Positions 24,997-35,970 of a stretch of DNA of 64,000 bases are shown here, one piece after another; position 1 is the stretch's first letter, and each line of letters begins with the position of its first letter. The DNA lies in assembly GCA_017979445.1 (NCBI GenBank), contig CM030710.1, positions 13,750,248-13,814,247 of the forward strand. Direction: 5' to 3'. The notes beneath the pieces are model-generated. The model was not told the DNA's origin, made no database searches, and saw only the letters and a list, made by a program, of their open reading frames with translations. Source of the DNA: Akebia trifoliata (lineage: Eukaryota; Streptophyta; Magnoliopsida; Ranunculales; Lardizabalaceae). Both the position numbers and the translations under genes were made by a program.

Positions 24997-26430
24997 CTGA
25001 TTATGTTGTACTCCCACTTTTTGTATTTTCTTTCATTATCTGAATGTATGCAAAATGTTGAAAAATTAATGCAAAGAAAATAAGTTTTGTACTTACTTGG
25101 CCTCAGGAATATCTAATGTTGCTAAAAACACGAAGTTTTGTTGAGTGGGTCCTATATTTGTCATCATTGGCCAAAATAGTAGTTTTGAAATGCAATTTTG
25201 TGAAATGCCTTTATCAAATGAGTACGATAAATTCAGAATTTGTAAAATCTTTGGTTATGACGATTTTGGTGTTTTTGTCGAACACAGGGGATACAAGTAT
25301 CAATTATCATTTTAGTTCCTTTAGAGTCATCCCCATTGCCTTGGTAGTTGGAGGATTGTTTTCTATTCGCTTGGACCGCGGGTTTTGAGAAAGATTTTGT
25401 CGTTCATAGTTTATACTTTTACGGGCCAGGAGTTTTTGTTTTTTTTTTTAATTTTTTTTTTTGGTTTTTTTTTTGTTTGTTTACCCTTATTGCCCCTGGT
25501 GCCAGTTACGATTTTTACTAGACCGGTTTCCACATTTTTACGCATCGACGTCCTTTTTGGGATTTTCATCGTGCTGGTGGATTTGATCTTGCCATAGTCT
25601 GATTTTTTTACTCACAGTGCCCTTTCGGGTTTTCACTATGCCCTTTCAGACTATGCTTGTATTTTTAGATTTCTACATTACAATTCTACTTAGAGTCTCT
25701 GTGTCTTTGTGGCTTGGTGACTCAAGTTGAGCTGCGAGATCGGTGACTCTACTCTTGTAGTGGCACTCTTTCTTGAGTAACAGATCTAGATTCCCCTCTC
25801 GTGTTTGCTGACGACTATTCGTGGTTCGACAACTCAAGTTGAGCCGTGAATTGACTACTCTACACTTCCCCCTCTCGAGTCTTCCAACGACTAATAAGAC
25901 TTTGGGGTCCGAACTAAGTCGCAAGATCATTGGTGCTGCCATTGTCATTGTGTTGCCCTAGAACTTTCCCTGATCAAAAAAGACTTTTGTTGGGACGAAA
26001 CGTTGGCTTAGGCTTATGGTAGTGGAAGATTACAAAAAGGTTAAGGTCTAGATGTATTTAGAGTAGTTTAGACATGGGGCTTATCTATTTTTGTTTCGAA
26101 AAGGTAATCTATGTCTCCTCCCAGCGTCTCTCGAACTTGTTTAGGCTAGAGATTTGGGTCGAGCTCAGATCAAGTGTTTGAATTTTTTGACTTTTTTGTC
26201 TTTTTTGTATTTTTAACCATTCACAGTTTATCCTCATGCGGGCCAGGAGTATTTTGATACTTCTGATTTTCTTTTCTTTTGTCATATTTTGTCTCTTTTT
26301 TTTTTTTTGTTTGTTGACTTACCCCAGTCCTAGGTTAAGAAATGAACGTGATGGCTCAAAAGGGCTAACTAGGGTTAGATAATTTGTTTGGGATAGCAAA
26401 GATGGCCTTTCGTCATCTCAGGGTCAGATC
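24997..26430. other. Non-coding gap between convergent DUF7745-like gene and pol
   Basis: About 1.4 kb without a supported gene, with T-runs at 25440-25480 and 26300. Two segments share the core CGGGCCAGGAG (25422 and 26239) after AGTTTAT; a third CGGGCCAGG is at 17372. CCCTTTCGGGTTTTCAC near 25620 resembles repeats of element 1. The 3' ends of the rightward antisense gene and the leftward gag-pol frame meet here. Confidence 0.6.
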
Positions 26431-27760
26431 TCAGGCATAGTATTTCTTGACAGTATCAGCATTGATCGGTTGCGGAAAGACTTGTCCGTCCATTTCTGTA
26501 AGGATCAGAGCTCCTCCCGTCATCACCTTTTTTACGATAAATGGTCCCTCATAATTTGATCTGAATTTTCCTCTGGCGTCCTCTTGGATTGGCAGGATTT
26601 TCTTCAAAACAAGGTCTCCTGGTGAGAAATCTCTGGGCTTGACTTTCTTGTTGTAAACACGAGCTATTCGTCGTTGATAGATCTGTCCATGAAAAATAGC
26701 TGCCAGACGCTTTTCTTCGATTAGATTTAACTGGTCAAACCATGCTTGAATCCATTCAACTTTACCAACTCTACTTCTTTTAAGATCTGGAGGGAAGGGA
26801 TTTCAACCTCTACAGGTAAAACTGCTTCCATTCCGTAGACTAATGAATATGGAGTTGCCCCAGTCGAAGTTCTGAATGAGGTTCGATAGGTGTAAAGTGC
26901 AAAAGACAGCATGTCGTGTCAATCTTTGTACGTAACTGCCATCTTCTTGATAATTTTCTTGATATTCTTATTGGCTGCCTCGACTGCTCGGTTCATCTTA
27001 GGTCTATAGGGTACAGAGTTGTGATGAGTAATCTGGAAATCTTCGCACATCTTGACCATGTCCTTGTTCTTGAAGTTTTTGGCATTATCAGTCACTAATC
27101 CGCTGGGAAGCCCATATCTGCAGACAATGTTGTTCTTGACAAACTTCAGGACATTTATTTTGGTGACGTTGGCATATGAAGCAGCTTCTACCCACTTGGT
27201 GAAGTAGTCGATGGCCACTAGAATGAAGCAATGTCCATTAGTAGCTTTTGGCGTGATTGGCCTGATGACGTCCATTCCCCAAAGCAAAAAAAACCAAGGC
27301 GTAGTCATGCTATGCAATTCTGATGGTGGAGCATTGATCTTGTTGGCGTAAATTTGGCATAGATGGCATTTGCGAACATGCTGATAGCAGTCACTTTCCA
27401 TTGTCGACCAATAGTACCCCATCCGCATCTTCTTTACTAGCATATGACCATTCATGTGAGGTCCACAGACTCCACCATGTACAGTCTTGATTAATCGTTT
27501 TGCTTATGTTTCTGCCACACACCGAAGTAAGACCTCGTGGTGCGATTTCTTGTACAGAATGCCATTGCTGATGAAGAATTACCCTACCAATTTCTGGATA
27601 GTTCTACGATCATTTGACGTTGCGTCTGAAGGAAGGGTTACATCCTCGAGATATGCCCTGATGTCCGAGTACCAAGGCTTTTCTTCAGATTCTTCTACTT
27701 CGACTGGTAGACAGTAAACCGGTTCATCCTAAATTCCAATCTCAATTGGGTTGATGACCA
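26431..27760 (-). pseudogene. Integrase domain of gag-pol, broken
   Basis: The zinc-binding part shows the H-H-C-C pattern (MNGHM..., then CHLCQIYAN). The catalytic core has all three acidic residues in context: GMDVIRPI, LVTDNAKNF and VEAANKN. The C-terminal part includes FSPGDLVLKKILPIQ and ends ADTVKKYYA before TGA at 26431, a tail typical of Tat/Ogre pol. Stops lie near 26917, between the core and SFALYTYRTSF, and in the region N-terminal to the zinc-binding part. It would insert the cDNA into chromosomes. Confidence 0.88.
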
Positions 27761-28473
27761 GATCTTCTGAAAAACTAATCATGGAAGCAAGCGTAGCTAG
27801 TGCATCTGCGAACTGATTCTTAGCTCTTGGCATGTATGAGAATGAGATCCTATCATACTCGTGGTAAGGGACTAATCTCTATTCCTGGGTCTTCCACTCT
27901 CCAGTCGTCTGATAGACTACCAAGCTTGAATCTCTGAAAACATCGATCTTATCTACCTCGAGATCCAGTGCTGCTTTCAACCCTGCTATGCATGCTTCGT
28001 ATTCGAACTCATTGTTAAAGCATTAGAATTTCAATCTGATGGCGATTGGCACATGGGACCCATCTGGTTTAATCAAGACTGCTCCTATTCTATTTCCTTT
28101 CTGATTGGCAGCTCCGTCGAAGTACATTTTCCAGCCTGGTTCTTCGTCATCATCCTCAATCTCGATAAATAGTATGGCTTCATCCAGGAAGTTTGTCTTT
28201 AATGGCTCATAGTCAGGCAATGGGTGTTCGGCGAGGTGGTCAACAATGGCTTGCCCTTTGATGGTTTTTTGGGTGACATAGGTTATGTCGAACTCAGATA
28301 ACAATAACTACCATTTTGTTGTGCGACCTATTAGTGCTGGTTTTTCGAATAGGTACTTCAGGGGGTCCATCCTGGCGATAAGCATAGTCGAGTAATTGAG
28401 CAAATAATGATGAAGTCGTTGAGATGCCCAGACTAATGCACAGCAAGTCTTTTCAAGTGTCGAATATTTTGCT
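27761..28473 (-). pseudogene. RNase H region with second (archaeal-like) RNase H, broken
   Basis: The first RNase H survives only from AIYYLSKKFTDY onward. Its start is missing at the RT junction near 28530, where sequence jumps from LVPPTP into that block. It is followed by QLLLSEFDITYVTQ and then a second domain: MYFDGAANQKGNRIGAVL, a stop after IRLKF, then NNEFEYEACIAGLKAALDL. A second RNase H of this kind is known in the Tat lineage and supports that placement. At least two stops interrupt it. Confidence 0.8.
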
Positions 28474-29703
28474 TTATAATCGGTGAATTTCTTGCTGAGA
28501 TAGTAGATGGCCTGTTCTTGGAGTAGGAGGGACTAAGACTGGTGGATTGAGCAAATATTGCTTGATCTTGTCAAATGCTTCTTGACAGTCTTTGTTCCAC
28601 TTCTTCGGCGTATCTTTCCTCAGTAACTTGAAGACTAGCTCACAGATAGGCGTCAGTTGAGCTATAAACCGACTGATGTACTGTATTCTCCCCAAAAAGC
28701 CCCGAACGTATTTTTCTGAAACAGGTGCCTTAATTTCGAGGATATACTTAGTTTTTGCTAGATCTATCTTGATACCTCTTCTGCTGACTATAAACCCCAA
28801 TAGCTTGCCCGATGTTGCCCCGAATACGCATTTTGTCGAATTTAGCCTCAAACTGTACTTCCTCAGTCTGTCGAACAACTTCTTCAGATTCACCAGATGG
28901 TCTTCTTCTACATCGAATTTAGCAATCATGTCATCTACGTAGACCTCCATTTCCTTATGGATCATATCATGGAATAAGGCAGTCATTACCCGTTGGTAAG
29001 TCACCCCTGCGTTCTTCAACCCGAATGGCATGACTTTGTAGTGGAAAGTACCCCATGGTGTGATGAACGCTATTTTTTCTTGGTCTTCTTCTGTCATTTT
29101 TATTTGGTTATAGCCTAAGAAGCCATCCATGAACAAGAACATATCATGCCCTGCTGTACTATCTACTAGAGTGTCGAAGTGTGGAAGTGAAAAATCATCC
29201 TTAGGACTGGCTTTGTTCAAGTCTCGATAGTCAACACACATGCGTACTTTTTCGTCCTTCTTTGGTACTGGGATGACATTGGCTAGCCATTCCATGTACG
29301 TAGAAACTACCAGAAACCCGGCTTCAAATTGCTTCATGACCTCATCTTTGACCTTGAGGGTTCATTTTGGCTTTAGTCTTCTCAGTTTCTGCTTGATTAA
29401 CTTACTTCCAGAAGCAATGGGTAGTTTGTGGATGACCAGATCTATGTCTAACCCAATCATATCTCTATATGACCATGCGAAGACGTCTTGATACTCTCGT
29501 AAGAATTCAGCCATTTTCTCCTTTTGTTGCGACGTCAATGAGACTCCGATCTTAACGATTCGTGGGTCTTCTTCAGTACCAAGATTGATTGAATATGTAT
29601 CCTCAATGTTTGGCTGAACACCTCTCTCGTGACGTTCTACCAAGTTTTTGATTTCTTTGGGTGGGTATTCCACTTCGTCCTCAGACTCTTCTTCTATCCC
29701 CAT
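28474..29703 (-). pseudogene. Reverse transcriptase domain of gag-pol, broken
   Basis: A Ty3/gypsy RT in one frame with a TGA at 29362-29364 where a Trp codon is expected. N-terminal part: FAWSYRDMIGLD. Core motifs: RMCVDYRDLNKASPKD, MPFGLKNAGVTYQ and the catalytic YVDDM. Then LGFIVSRRGI and LGRIQYISRFI. The frame runs off at the junction near 28530, where part of the RT-RNase H connection is deleted. It would copy the element RNA using the tRNA-Arg primer at 36695. Confidence 0.9.
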
Positions 29704-30990
29704 GAGGTTGAACTCGAGTTCAAGATCAAAATCATACTCGTCCCTTTCAAATCCTATTTTATCTGGGTACTCATTTGATGGAGACAGATCCTTCGAAAAC
29801 TCTTTTTTGTTTTTTTGAAAATATCTATTTTTTTGTAATTTTGAAAGCTTTTTGATTTTTTTGGTTTTTGAGAAATTTTTGATTTTTTCACTTTTTGAGA
29901 AATATTTTTTTTTTGTGATTTTCTAGATACCTGAAATAAGAGGAACAATCATGCAAATTCGTTAATAAAGATAGGGAGCCCTCAAAACAGTCTCTACCCG
30001 AGGACGAGGGCTCATTATGATCCTCGGGCAAATTGATGTCGCCTTACGGCATTTTTTTTAGGCCTCAACAGCCTCAAGAGGTAATGGGAATTACTCCCAG
30101 TTGTGCAATGTCTCCCTTTCTCTGAGGGGGTGGATGAGGTGAACAAGTGATTTATTGGGTGATTCGGTCGATGGTTCGGAGATGACCATGATCTCCGATG
30201 GTTTGTTGTCAGATTGGGGCATAGTCCCTCCCAAACTTGGTGGGATGACGACTAATGCCCAGTTAATGCCTGTTGAAAAGGGTGAATCTTTTTGGTTGTT
30301 GGTGGATTCTTGAGCAGTCTCTGATAGACTTTCATCGGAATCCCCATTGAATAGAACATCAATGCCTTCTTCGAAGGATGATTGGGATTCGACGACTGGG
30401 TCTTCTTGAATGTGCACAGGTTTGGATTTTTCCACTTTTGGCCTTTTGCTGGTTGTGGTTCTGATAAACTGTCGGGTCTAGTATGTGATTTTGGGAAGCT
30501 AACACTGATGTGAGGGACTCGACCCAGATTCCAAATGTTCGGTTCACGATTTTGCTTTCTTGCTAGTCGAAGTTCTTTCTTCTTTCCGTTCATTTCTGCT
30601 ATATCCCTTTTTGTGGGCCTGAACCCGAGACCAAAATAAGGAGTATGCTTTCTTGCTTCGACCGGTGTAGCTCTTCCACTTCCTCCCGGTCCCAACCCTT
30701 GCTTGGGTCGATAACCTACCATTTTCATAACCCGACAAATCATTAGATTTATTCTTGATAGCTTTGTCCTTATCTTCTCCTTTCCTTTCTCGATGTGATT
30801 GACGGCAGCGAATTGGTATGAATGGTAGAGTGTCTTGTCCTTCGTTATTTCGATATCGATGAACGGCACATCTGGAGCTCTCCCAACTGGAATAAGATTT
30901 TCTGCCAGCATGGATATCATCTTTTACCCCATGATAAATTTGACTCTTTGGTGCAATGAGGATGGTACCGCTCCGGCTATATGGATCCAT
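29704..30990 (-). pseudogene. Protease-RT linker with G-patch-like segment, broken
   Basis: The segment GYRPKQGLGPGGSGRATPVE followed by GLGFRPTKRD is a G-patch-like block found between protease and RT in Tat/Ogre polyproteins. The part nearer RT (29750-30435) is acidic and low complexity, with Lys/Ser-rich repeats near 29760-29940 and stops, so linker length cannot be fixed. Overlapping frames here are alternate readings of the same decayed coding strand. Confidence 0.65.
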
Positions 30991-31467
30991 GGTCAGCCCA
31001 GTAGCAAATTAAAGGTCATTGGTATTTCCATGACCTCGAATGTTACTTCAAAGGTGCAAGGACCTATAGTGACAGATAAATCTACTTTGCCCAGCGAATC
31101 CCTTCTTGAACTATAGAATCCTCGGACGACCTTGTTGTTGGGTCTCACATGTGATCAATCAGCGTTGAGTTTCCAGAAGGTTTCAAGCGGACAGACATTA
31201 AGCACTGAGCCACTATCAATCAGCACCCTGGCAACCATCATGCCCTTGCATATGACCATGATGTTTAGTGGCTCGACGTGCCCCATTCCTTTAGGCATAA
31301 ATTCATTCTCTGTGAAAATAATTGGATTGGGGGCCATGATCTGGCAGATCGTTTGTTCCAACTGCGCAGGCGAGGTGGTTGCAGGTACATGTGATTTCCC
31401 CAGAACTTTCAGTAAGGCCTCTTGGTGTTCCTCTGATTTTTGCATTAGGCCCAAAATACTGATTTGA
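30991..31467 (-). pseudogene. Aspartic protease domain of gag-pol, broken
   Basis: The active-site block reads VLIDSGSVLNVCPLETFWKL, followed after a stop (near 31155) by the beta-strand segment EVTFEVMEIPMTFNLLLGWP and WIHIAGAVPSS. This order is typical of Tat/Ogre protease. The catalytic motif is D-S-G rather than D-T-G, an accepted variant in aspartic proteases. It would cut the gag-pol polyprotein. Confidence 0.78.
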
Positions 31468-32400
31468 GCTGGCTATTTGTTTAGTTGGTCCACCATATTA
31501 TGCTCACTCTTTTGAACGAGCTTAATGAAGTCTGCAGCCTCTTTATATGTTCTTTTCACCTTTTCTTCCGTCTTCTCATCCTTATACAGCTTGCCCTTTC
31601 CCTTCACTTTCCTTTTCTCTTCATCTGTTACCTCTTTTGTTGTCTCTTTCATTTCTTCCCTGATGTTTACCCCATTTTCTGACAATTTTTGACATTTTCC
31701 TACCCTTGTCATATGGTCGATATCAGCTACTATTATTTCCTTCATGGTTTCGACCCCCGCGGTTGTGGTGATAGTGGTCTCATAGCTCCAGGGAACTGCC
31801 TGATCAGAGTCATAGGGGAATGGTTTAGGCGAGCGTATGGTTATGGGGGGTGGATCGAGCTTCATATTACGAATGAGGGGTGGTGGTGACGATTTGGAGG
31901 TAGTGGTAGTAGGAGGAGTTGTGTGAGGAGCTGATGGAGTATATGGAATAACGAGCGGTGGACGTGGAGACGAAGTGTATGGTATGTGAAGGGGGTCAAG
32001 TTGATCCTTGAGAATAGGGTAGTGTGTAGGGTATAACAAGGGGAGGCCGGGTCGAATTTTGATGATGGGATGATCCGCATGGTATGACTAGAGGAGGTCG
32101 GGTAGCAGGATTTTGATGAGTGGGATGGATGGTGAGGTCGGCCAATCTAAGTGGTGGTAGTAAATTTTGCGATGGGTTTGTTGCATAATGGTTGACTGTG
32201 TTAACCGTTGACGTCCTTGATTTCTGGGTTAAGTGGACCTTGATTTTCGTCCCGACAAGTGCTATCAGATCAGAAAGATTAAAGTCGAGTTCTCCGCAGA
32301 TGACATTTACCCTGTGCTCACTCCCCTCTCCATTGTGAGTGGGTAGGGGGTTTTGATTGATATTCTATTGTTGGGACGGGTTGGCAGGCCTATCTAGGAT
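31468..32400 (-). pseudogene. Proline-rich gag-protease connector
   Basis: A 188-codon frame (32039-31473) is rich in Pro, Thr and Ser, with repeats of the type PPLVIPYTPSAP, then a charged segment with many Lys and Glu. Duplicated RPPLVIPYT units occur near 31930-32090. It links the gag zinc knuckle to protease. No enzymatic motif is visible. Confidence 0.6.
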
Positions 32401-33964
32401 GAGAGCCTTTTTATCAATCAGGTTCTGTACTTGATGCTTGAGCTGTCAGCATTGGTCGGTAGAGTGCCCTGGTGCACCCATGTGGAACTTACAGAATAAA
32501 TTGGGATTGTATCCTGGCCCTTTGGCAGCCTCAGGATTTGGCAGACGTTTCGCAAGATACTCACCCCTTAGCAAGATTGGCAGTAATTCCGATAGTGTCA
32601 TGGGTAACCTGGTAAACACTCTGTTTACTCTGTTGGGTCGTGCCTGCTGGTTCTACTTGTTGGTTCTGCCCATATAGTGGTGTCTACTGTGCAACTGGTG
32701 GAGGATTTGCCCTGAATTGATTTTGAGGTGGATGACTTCATGTTGGCGGTGTTGGTGCCCTTGAAGTTGACGGTGCTTGTGGTCTCGGTGCTGGTGAAGG
32801 GATGAAAAGGGGTCGATTCGACTGTACATTATTGACCTGAGTTTCTTCCCTCTTCTTTCCCGGAGGCACTGGCTTTCTCTGAGAAGGGATTCCACTTGTT
32901 GCCCCTAGACTCGTTAAGTCAAATATCAGATCGGTTCGGATCCCATCCTCAACCCAATCCGCCTCTTGTACTAGATTTGAGAATGTGCCTGTGGTGTGCC
33001 CCACCAGATGAGTGTAGAAGGCATGCCCTAGTGTTGAGATAAACGTGGTGTTCATCTCTTGCTCTATCATTACGGGCCTTACTTGTGAGGTGGACTCTCG
33101 CCATCTCTGCGCATACTCTTTCACCGTTTCATGTTATTTTCTTGTCATCTTGGCCATGTCGTTTCGATCCAGCCCAACATCTGTATTGAACTGATAATTT
33201 TACCAGAACATCTCAGCTAAGTCCAGCCAGTTCTTAATGAGTAAGTGATCCAATCTAGAAAACCATTTGAGTGTCGGCCCTGTTAAACTCCTCTGAAACA
33301 ATTACACCAATAACCTGTCATCCTTGCCATACTAACACATGGATCCACAATACAACTTCAGATGCGACAGCGGGCACACTACTCCATTATATTTTTCAAA
33401 CTCCGGACATTTGAACTTGGCCGATAATTGAGCATTGGGGTAGAAGCACAGATCCTTAAATCGGGTTCTGCTCATAGTGTTGAGGCCCTTCATCCTCCTC
33501 ATCTCTTCCTGCAGAGATTCGATTTGCTGAGCAAATTTTTCATCTGTTGCATTTTTGGCTTCTGTAGCCCTGTACTCACATTCATCATCGAAAATGACCA
33601 CCGGGGGTAGTCGACTATGTGGAATATAGAGCGGAGGCCCCTGGTATTCAGGCACTATAGGCAGCATTGTGGTCAGTGGTCCCTGTGGAGGTTGCTCGGG
33701 TGACTCTTGATTCGACACGGATGCATGCTGCTGTATCGTTTGAGATTGTAGGATGTTGGCATTGGCTAACACAGTACTTACTATCTTTTCTTGCCTTGCG
33801 ATTATTTTTAATAGTGCTGTGATTTGTGGATCGATACCAGATATTTCGGTTCCTAGGGGTTGTGCTGGTTCAGAAGAACTCATGGTGACGGTAGACGATC
33901 TGAAAAAATAGGAAAACACTTCTGGCTGCTTGTATTTCTTTCGCTTGGCCACCTGTGGGTACAA
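32401..33964 (-). pseudogene. Tat/Ogre-type gag, broken by in-frame stops
   Basis: The frame opens at 33964 and contains a coiled coil (FAQQIESLQEEMRRMKGL), the capsid-like block KFKCPEFEKYNGVVCPLSHL, and YAQRWRESTSQVRPVMIEQE, which match Ogre-type gag order. A knuckle-like HMGAPGHSTDQC lies near 32440-32490. Blocks 33964-33332 and 33124-32738 are in one frame and separated by stops. At least two of those stops, and the one after DQC, sit where Gln or Trp codons would fit. The product would package element RNA. Confidence 0.8.
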
Positions 33965-34059
33965 AAGACCAAGCGTTACTATCTTGTTTACAAAAAATGA
34001 AGATGCATGATGTTTTATTAAATCAAGTAAAGTTGTTTATTATGAGTTTTAACAAAAAA

Positions 34060-34745
34060 ATAATTTCTCGACGCGGAGCCGGTATTAATACGGAGTTGAT
34101 AAAATATTTTACAAAAGAATTACATCAGCACGGAGCTGGCATCAACACGGAGTCGGTAAAATATTTTTGAAAATGAAATTAACTCAGCGCGGAGCTTGCA
34201 TCGACACGGAGTTGGCATCAGCACGGAGCTGGCATCAGCACAGAGTCGATAAATCATTTTTAAAAGGGTAATTTCATCAGCCTAGAGCTGGCATCGACAC
34301 GGAGTCGAAAAAATATTTTGAAAAAGTAATTTCATCAGCATGGAGCTAGCATCGACACGAAGTCAGGAAAGCAGCATTTCGAAAAAGTAATTTCATCAGC
34401 ACGGAGCTAGCATCTACACGGAGTCGGGAAAATATTTCGAAAAAGTAATTTCATCAGCACGGAGCTGGCATCGACACGGAGTCGGGAAAGCATTTTGAAA
34501 ATGGTAGTTTCATCAGCACGGAGCTGGCATCGACACGGAGTCGGGAAAAATATTTTTGAAAGTGAAATTATCTCAGCACGGAACTGGCATCGACACGGAG
34601 TCAGGCTAACATTTTGAAAAAGTAATTTCATTAGCACGAAGCTGGCATCGACACGAAATCAGGAAAACATTTTGAAAAAGATAGTTTCATCAACACAGGA
34701 CTAGCATCGACACGGAGTCGAGAAAACATTTTGAAAAAGGTAGTT
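34060..34745. repeat. 58-60 bp minisatellite in the gag leader
   Basis: About eleven units of CATCAGCACGGAGCTGGCAT, CGACACGGAGTCGG and AATATTTTGAAAAAGTAATT. For example, CATCAGC recurs at 34394, 34452 and 34511. It lies between the palindromic array and gag in the 5' leader. Short frames across it are by-products. Confidence 0.88.
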
Positions 34746-34871
34746 TCTGAGATAAATCGAGTTGGAACAACCCATGTTTTTGGTAGCCTCCAATTCAGTT
34801 CTATGAAATCATCGCCGGTCAAGCAGATCTCCAAGGAAGAGGCGACGCACAATGGCACTCTTAAATCACCT

Positions 34872-34940
34872 TGTTCCCTGAATAGACGTAGTCCATCCCC
34901 CTCATATCAACAGGGTAAGATCTTTCTAGGCACCGACTTT
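34872..34940 (-). other. Leader segment shared with element 1
   Basis: TAGACGTAGTCCATCCCCCT with a following AGGGTAAGATC resembles TAGACATTGTCTATCCCCCT at about 6251 in element 1. Both lie in the 5' leader of minus-strand Tat-like elements, so this may be a conserved packaging or translation signal. Role not shown. Confidence 0.4.
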
Positions 34941-35084
34941 GATCAAGGGCTATCATTGGTGCCTTTTGAATTCTGGTTTTTTTTTTTTTTTTGAAAACGA
35001 TTGAATTCACTTGAGTTGATCGATCGGTTGTTATCTTTGTTAGATCATGGACTTGGTTCAAAATAGGATATGATTCTGATTTGT

Positions 35085-35475
35085 AGTGGATCCAAGTCGT
35101 AGACCCAGTCGAATCGGATCTGGGTCATAAATCCCATTGAAATGGGTTTGGATCTGGGTCATGGACCCAGTTTGAAATGGATCTGGATCTGGGTCATGGT
35201 CCCAGTTTGAAATGGATCTGGGTTGTGGACCCAGTTGAAATGAATCTGGGTCGTGGACCTAGTTGAAAAATGGATATGGATCTAGGTCGTGGACCCAGTT
35301 GAAAATGGATCTGGGTCGTGGACCCAGTTGAAAAATGGATATGGATCTAGGTCGTGGACCCAGTTGAAAATGGATATGGGTCGTGGACCTAGTTGAAAAT
35401 GGATCTGGGTCGTGGACCCAGTTGAAAATGGATCTGAGTTGTGGACCTAGTTGGAAAGGTATGGGTTGCAAGCCT
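35085..35475. repeat. 29-36 bp minisatellite (GGTCGTGGACCCAGTTGAAA)
   Basis: About twelve units built on GGATCTGGGTCGTGGACCCA. The core GGTCGTGG recurs at 35285, 35314 and 35350; some units carry an extra ATGGAT. Each unit contains GGGTC...GACCC, so transcripts could form repeated short hairpins. Located in the gag-pol leader. Confidence 0.88.
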
Positions 35476-35759
35476 AATTTTGATGGGTAGGGGTTGTGGG
35501 CCCGGTTTCAATGGGTACGAGTGGGGATCCGGTTCACAAGATTGTTTTCAGTTGGAGAATCCGTAAATTCTCTCCCCCCCCTTTTTTGTCATTTTTTTTG
35601 TTTTATTTTCGAAAACATTGACTAACAAAGATTCATTTTTTTTAATTTGTCCAAAACTTGAGATTTTTTTTCTAAGGGTCATCAATGTTTGATCAATAGT
35701 AAGTGAGCCTATTCAAAAATGGACTGTCGAGTTCATTTTGTAGGGTCGAGTTCAATCTG

Positions 35760-35970
35760 GTCCGTGTTAATGGCACGGATGCAATCCTCATTCTGTTATC
35801 CGTGCTTTGGGCACGGATGAGACATTTACTGTTTCAATCGTGCACAAAACACGAGTAAAGCAGTCGATGTTTCAACCGTGTTCCCAACACGGACGAGGCA
35901 TGCTTTGACTCAACCGTGTTCCCAACACGGATGATACTCATTTTTGTCCATCCGTGTCATGGACAAGGAC
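35760..35970 (+). promoter_or_regulatory. Palindromic repeat array 3, six units
   Basis: Units start near 35760, 35798, 35837, 35874, 35913 and 35950. The clearest is ATCCGTGCTTTGGGCACGGAT at 35798. It opens CTGGTCCGTG and ends GGACCAG, as does array 2. Spacers (GAGACATTTACTGTTTC, GAGGCATGCTTTGACTC) read in the same orientation as arrays 1 and 2, opposite to gag-pol. A T- and C-rich stretch follows on the right, but no antisense gene is recognisable there. Confidence 0.75.

Noticed and set aside
17676..35970. Palindromic arrays look like CRISPR repeats (21-bp palindrome, 17-18 bp spacers)
   Set aside because: Spacers are similar to each other rather than unique, there are no cas genes, and the setting is a plant retrotransposon.
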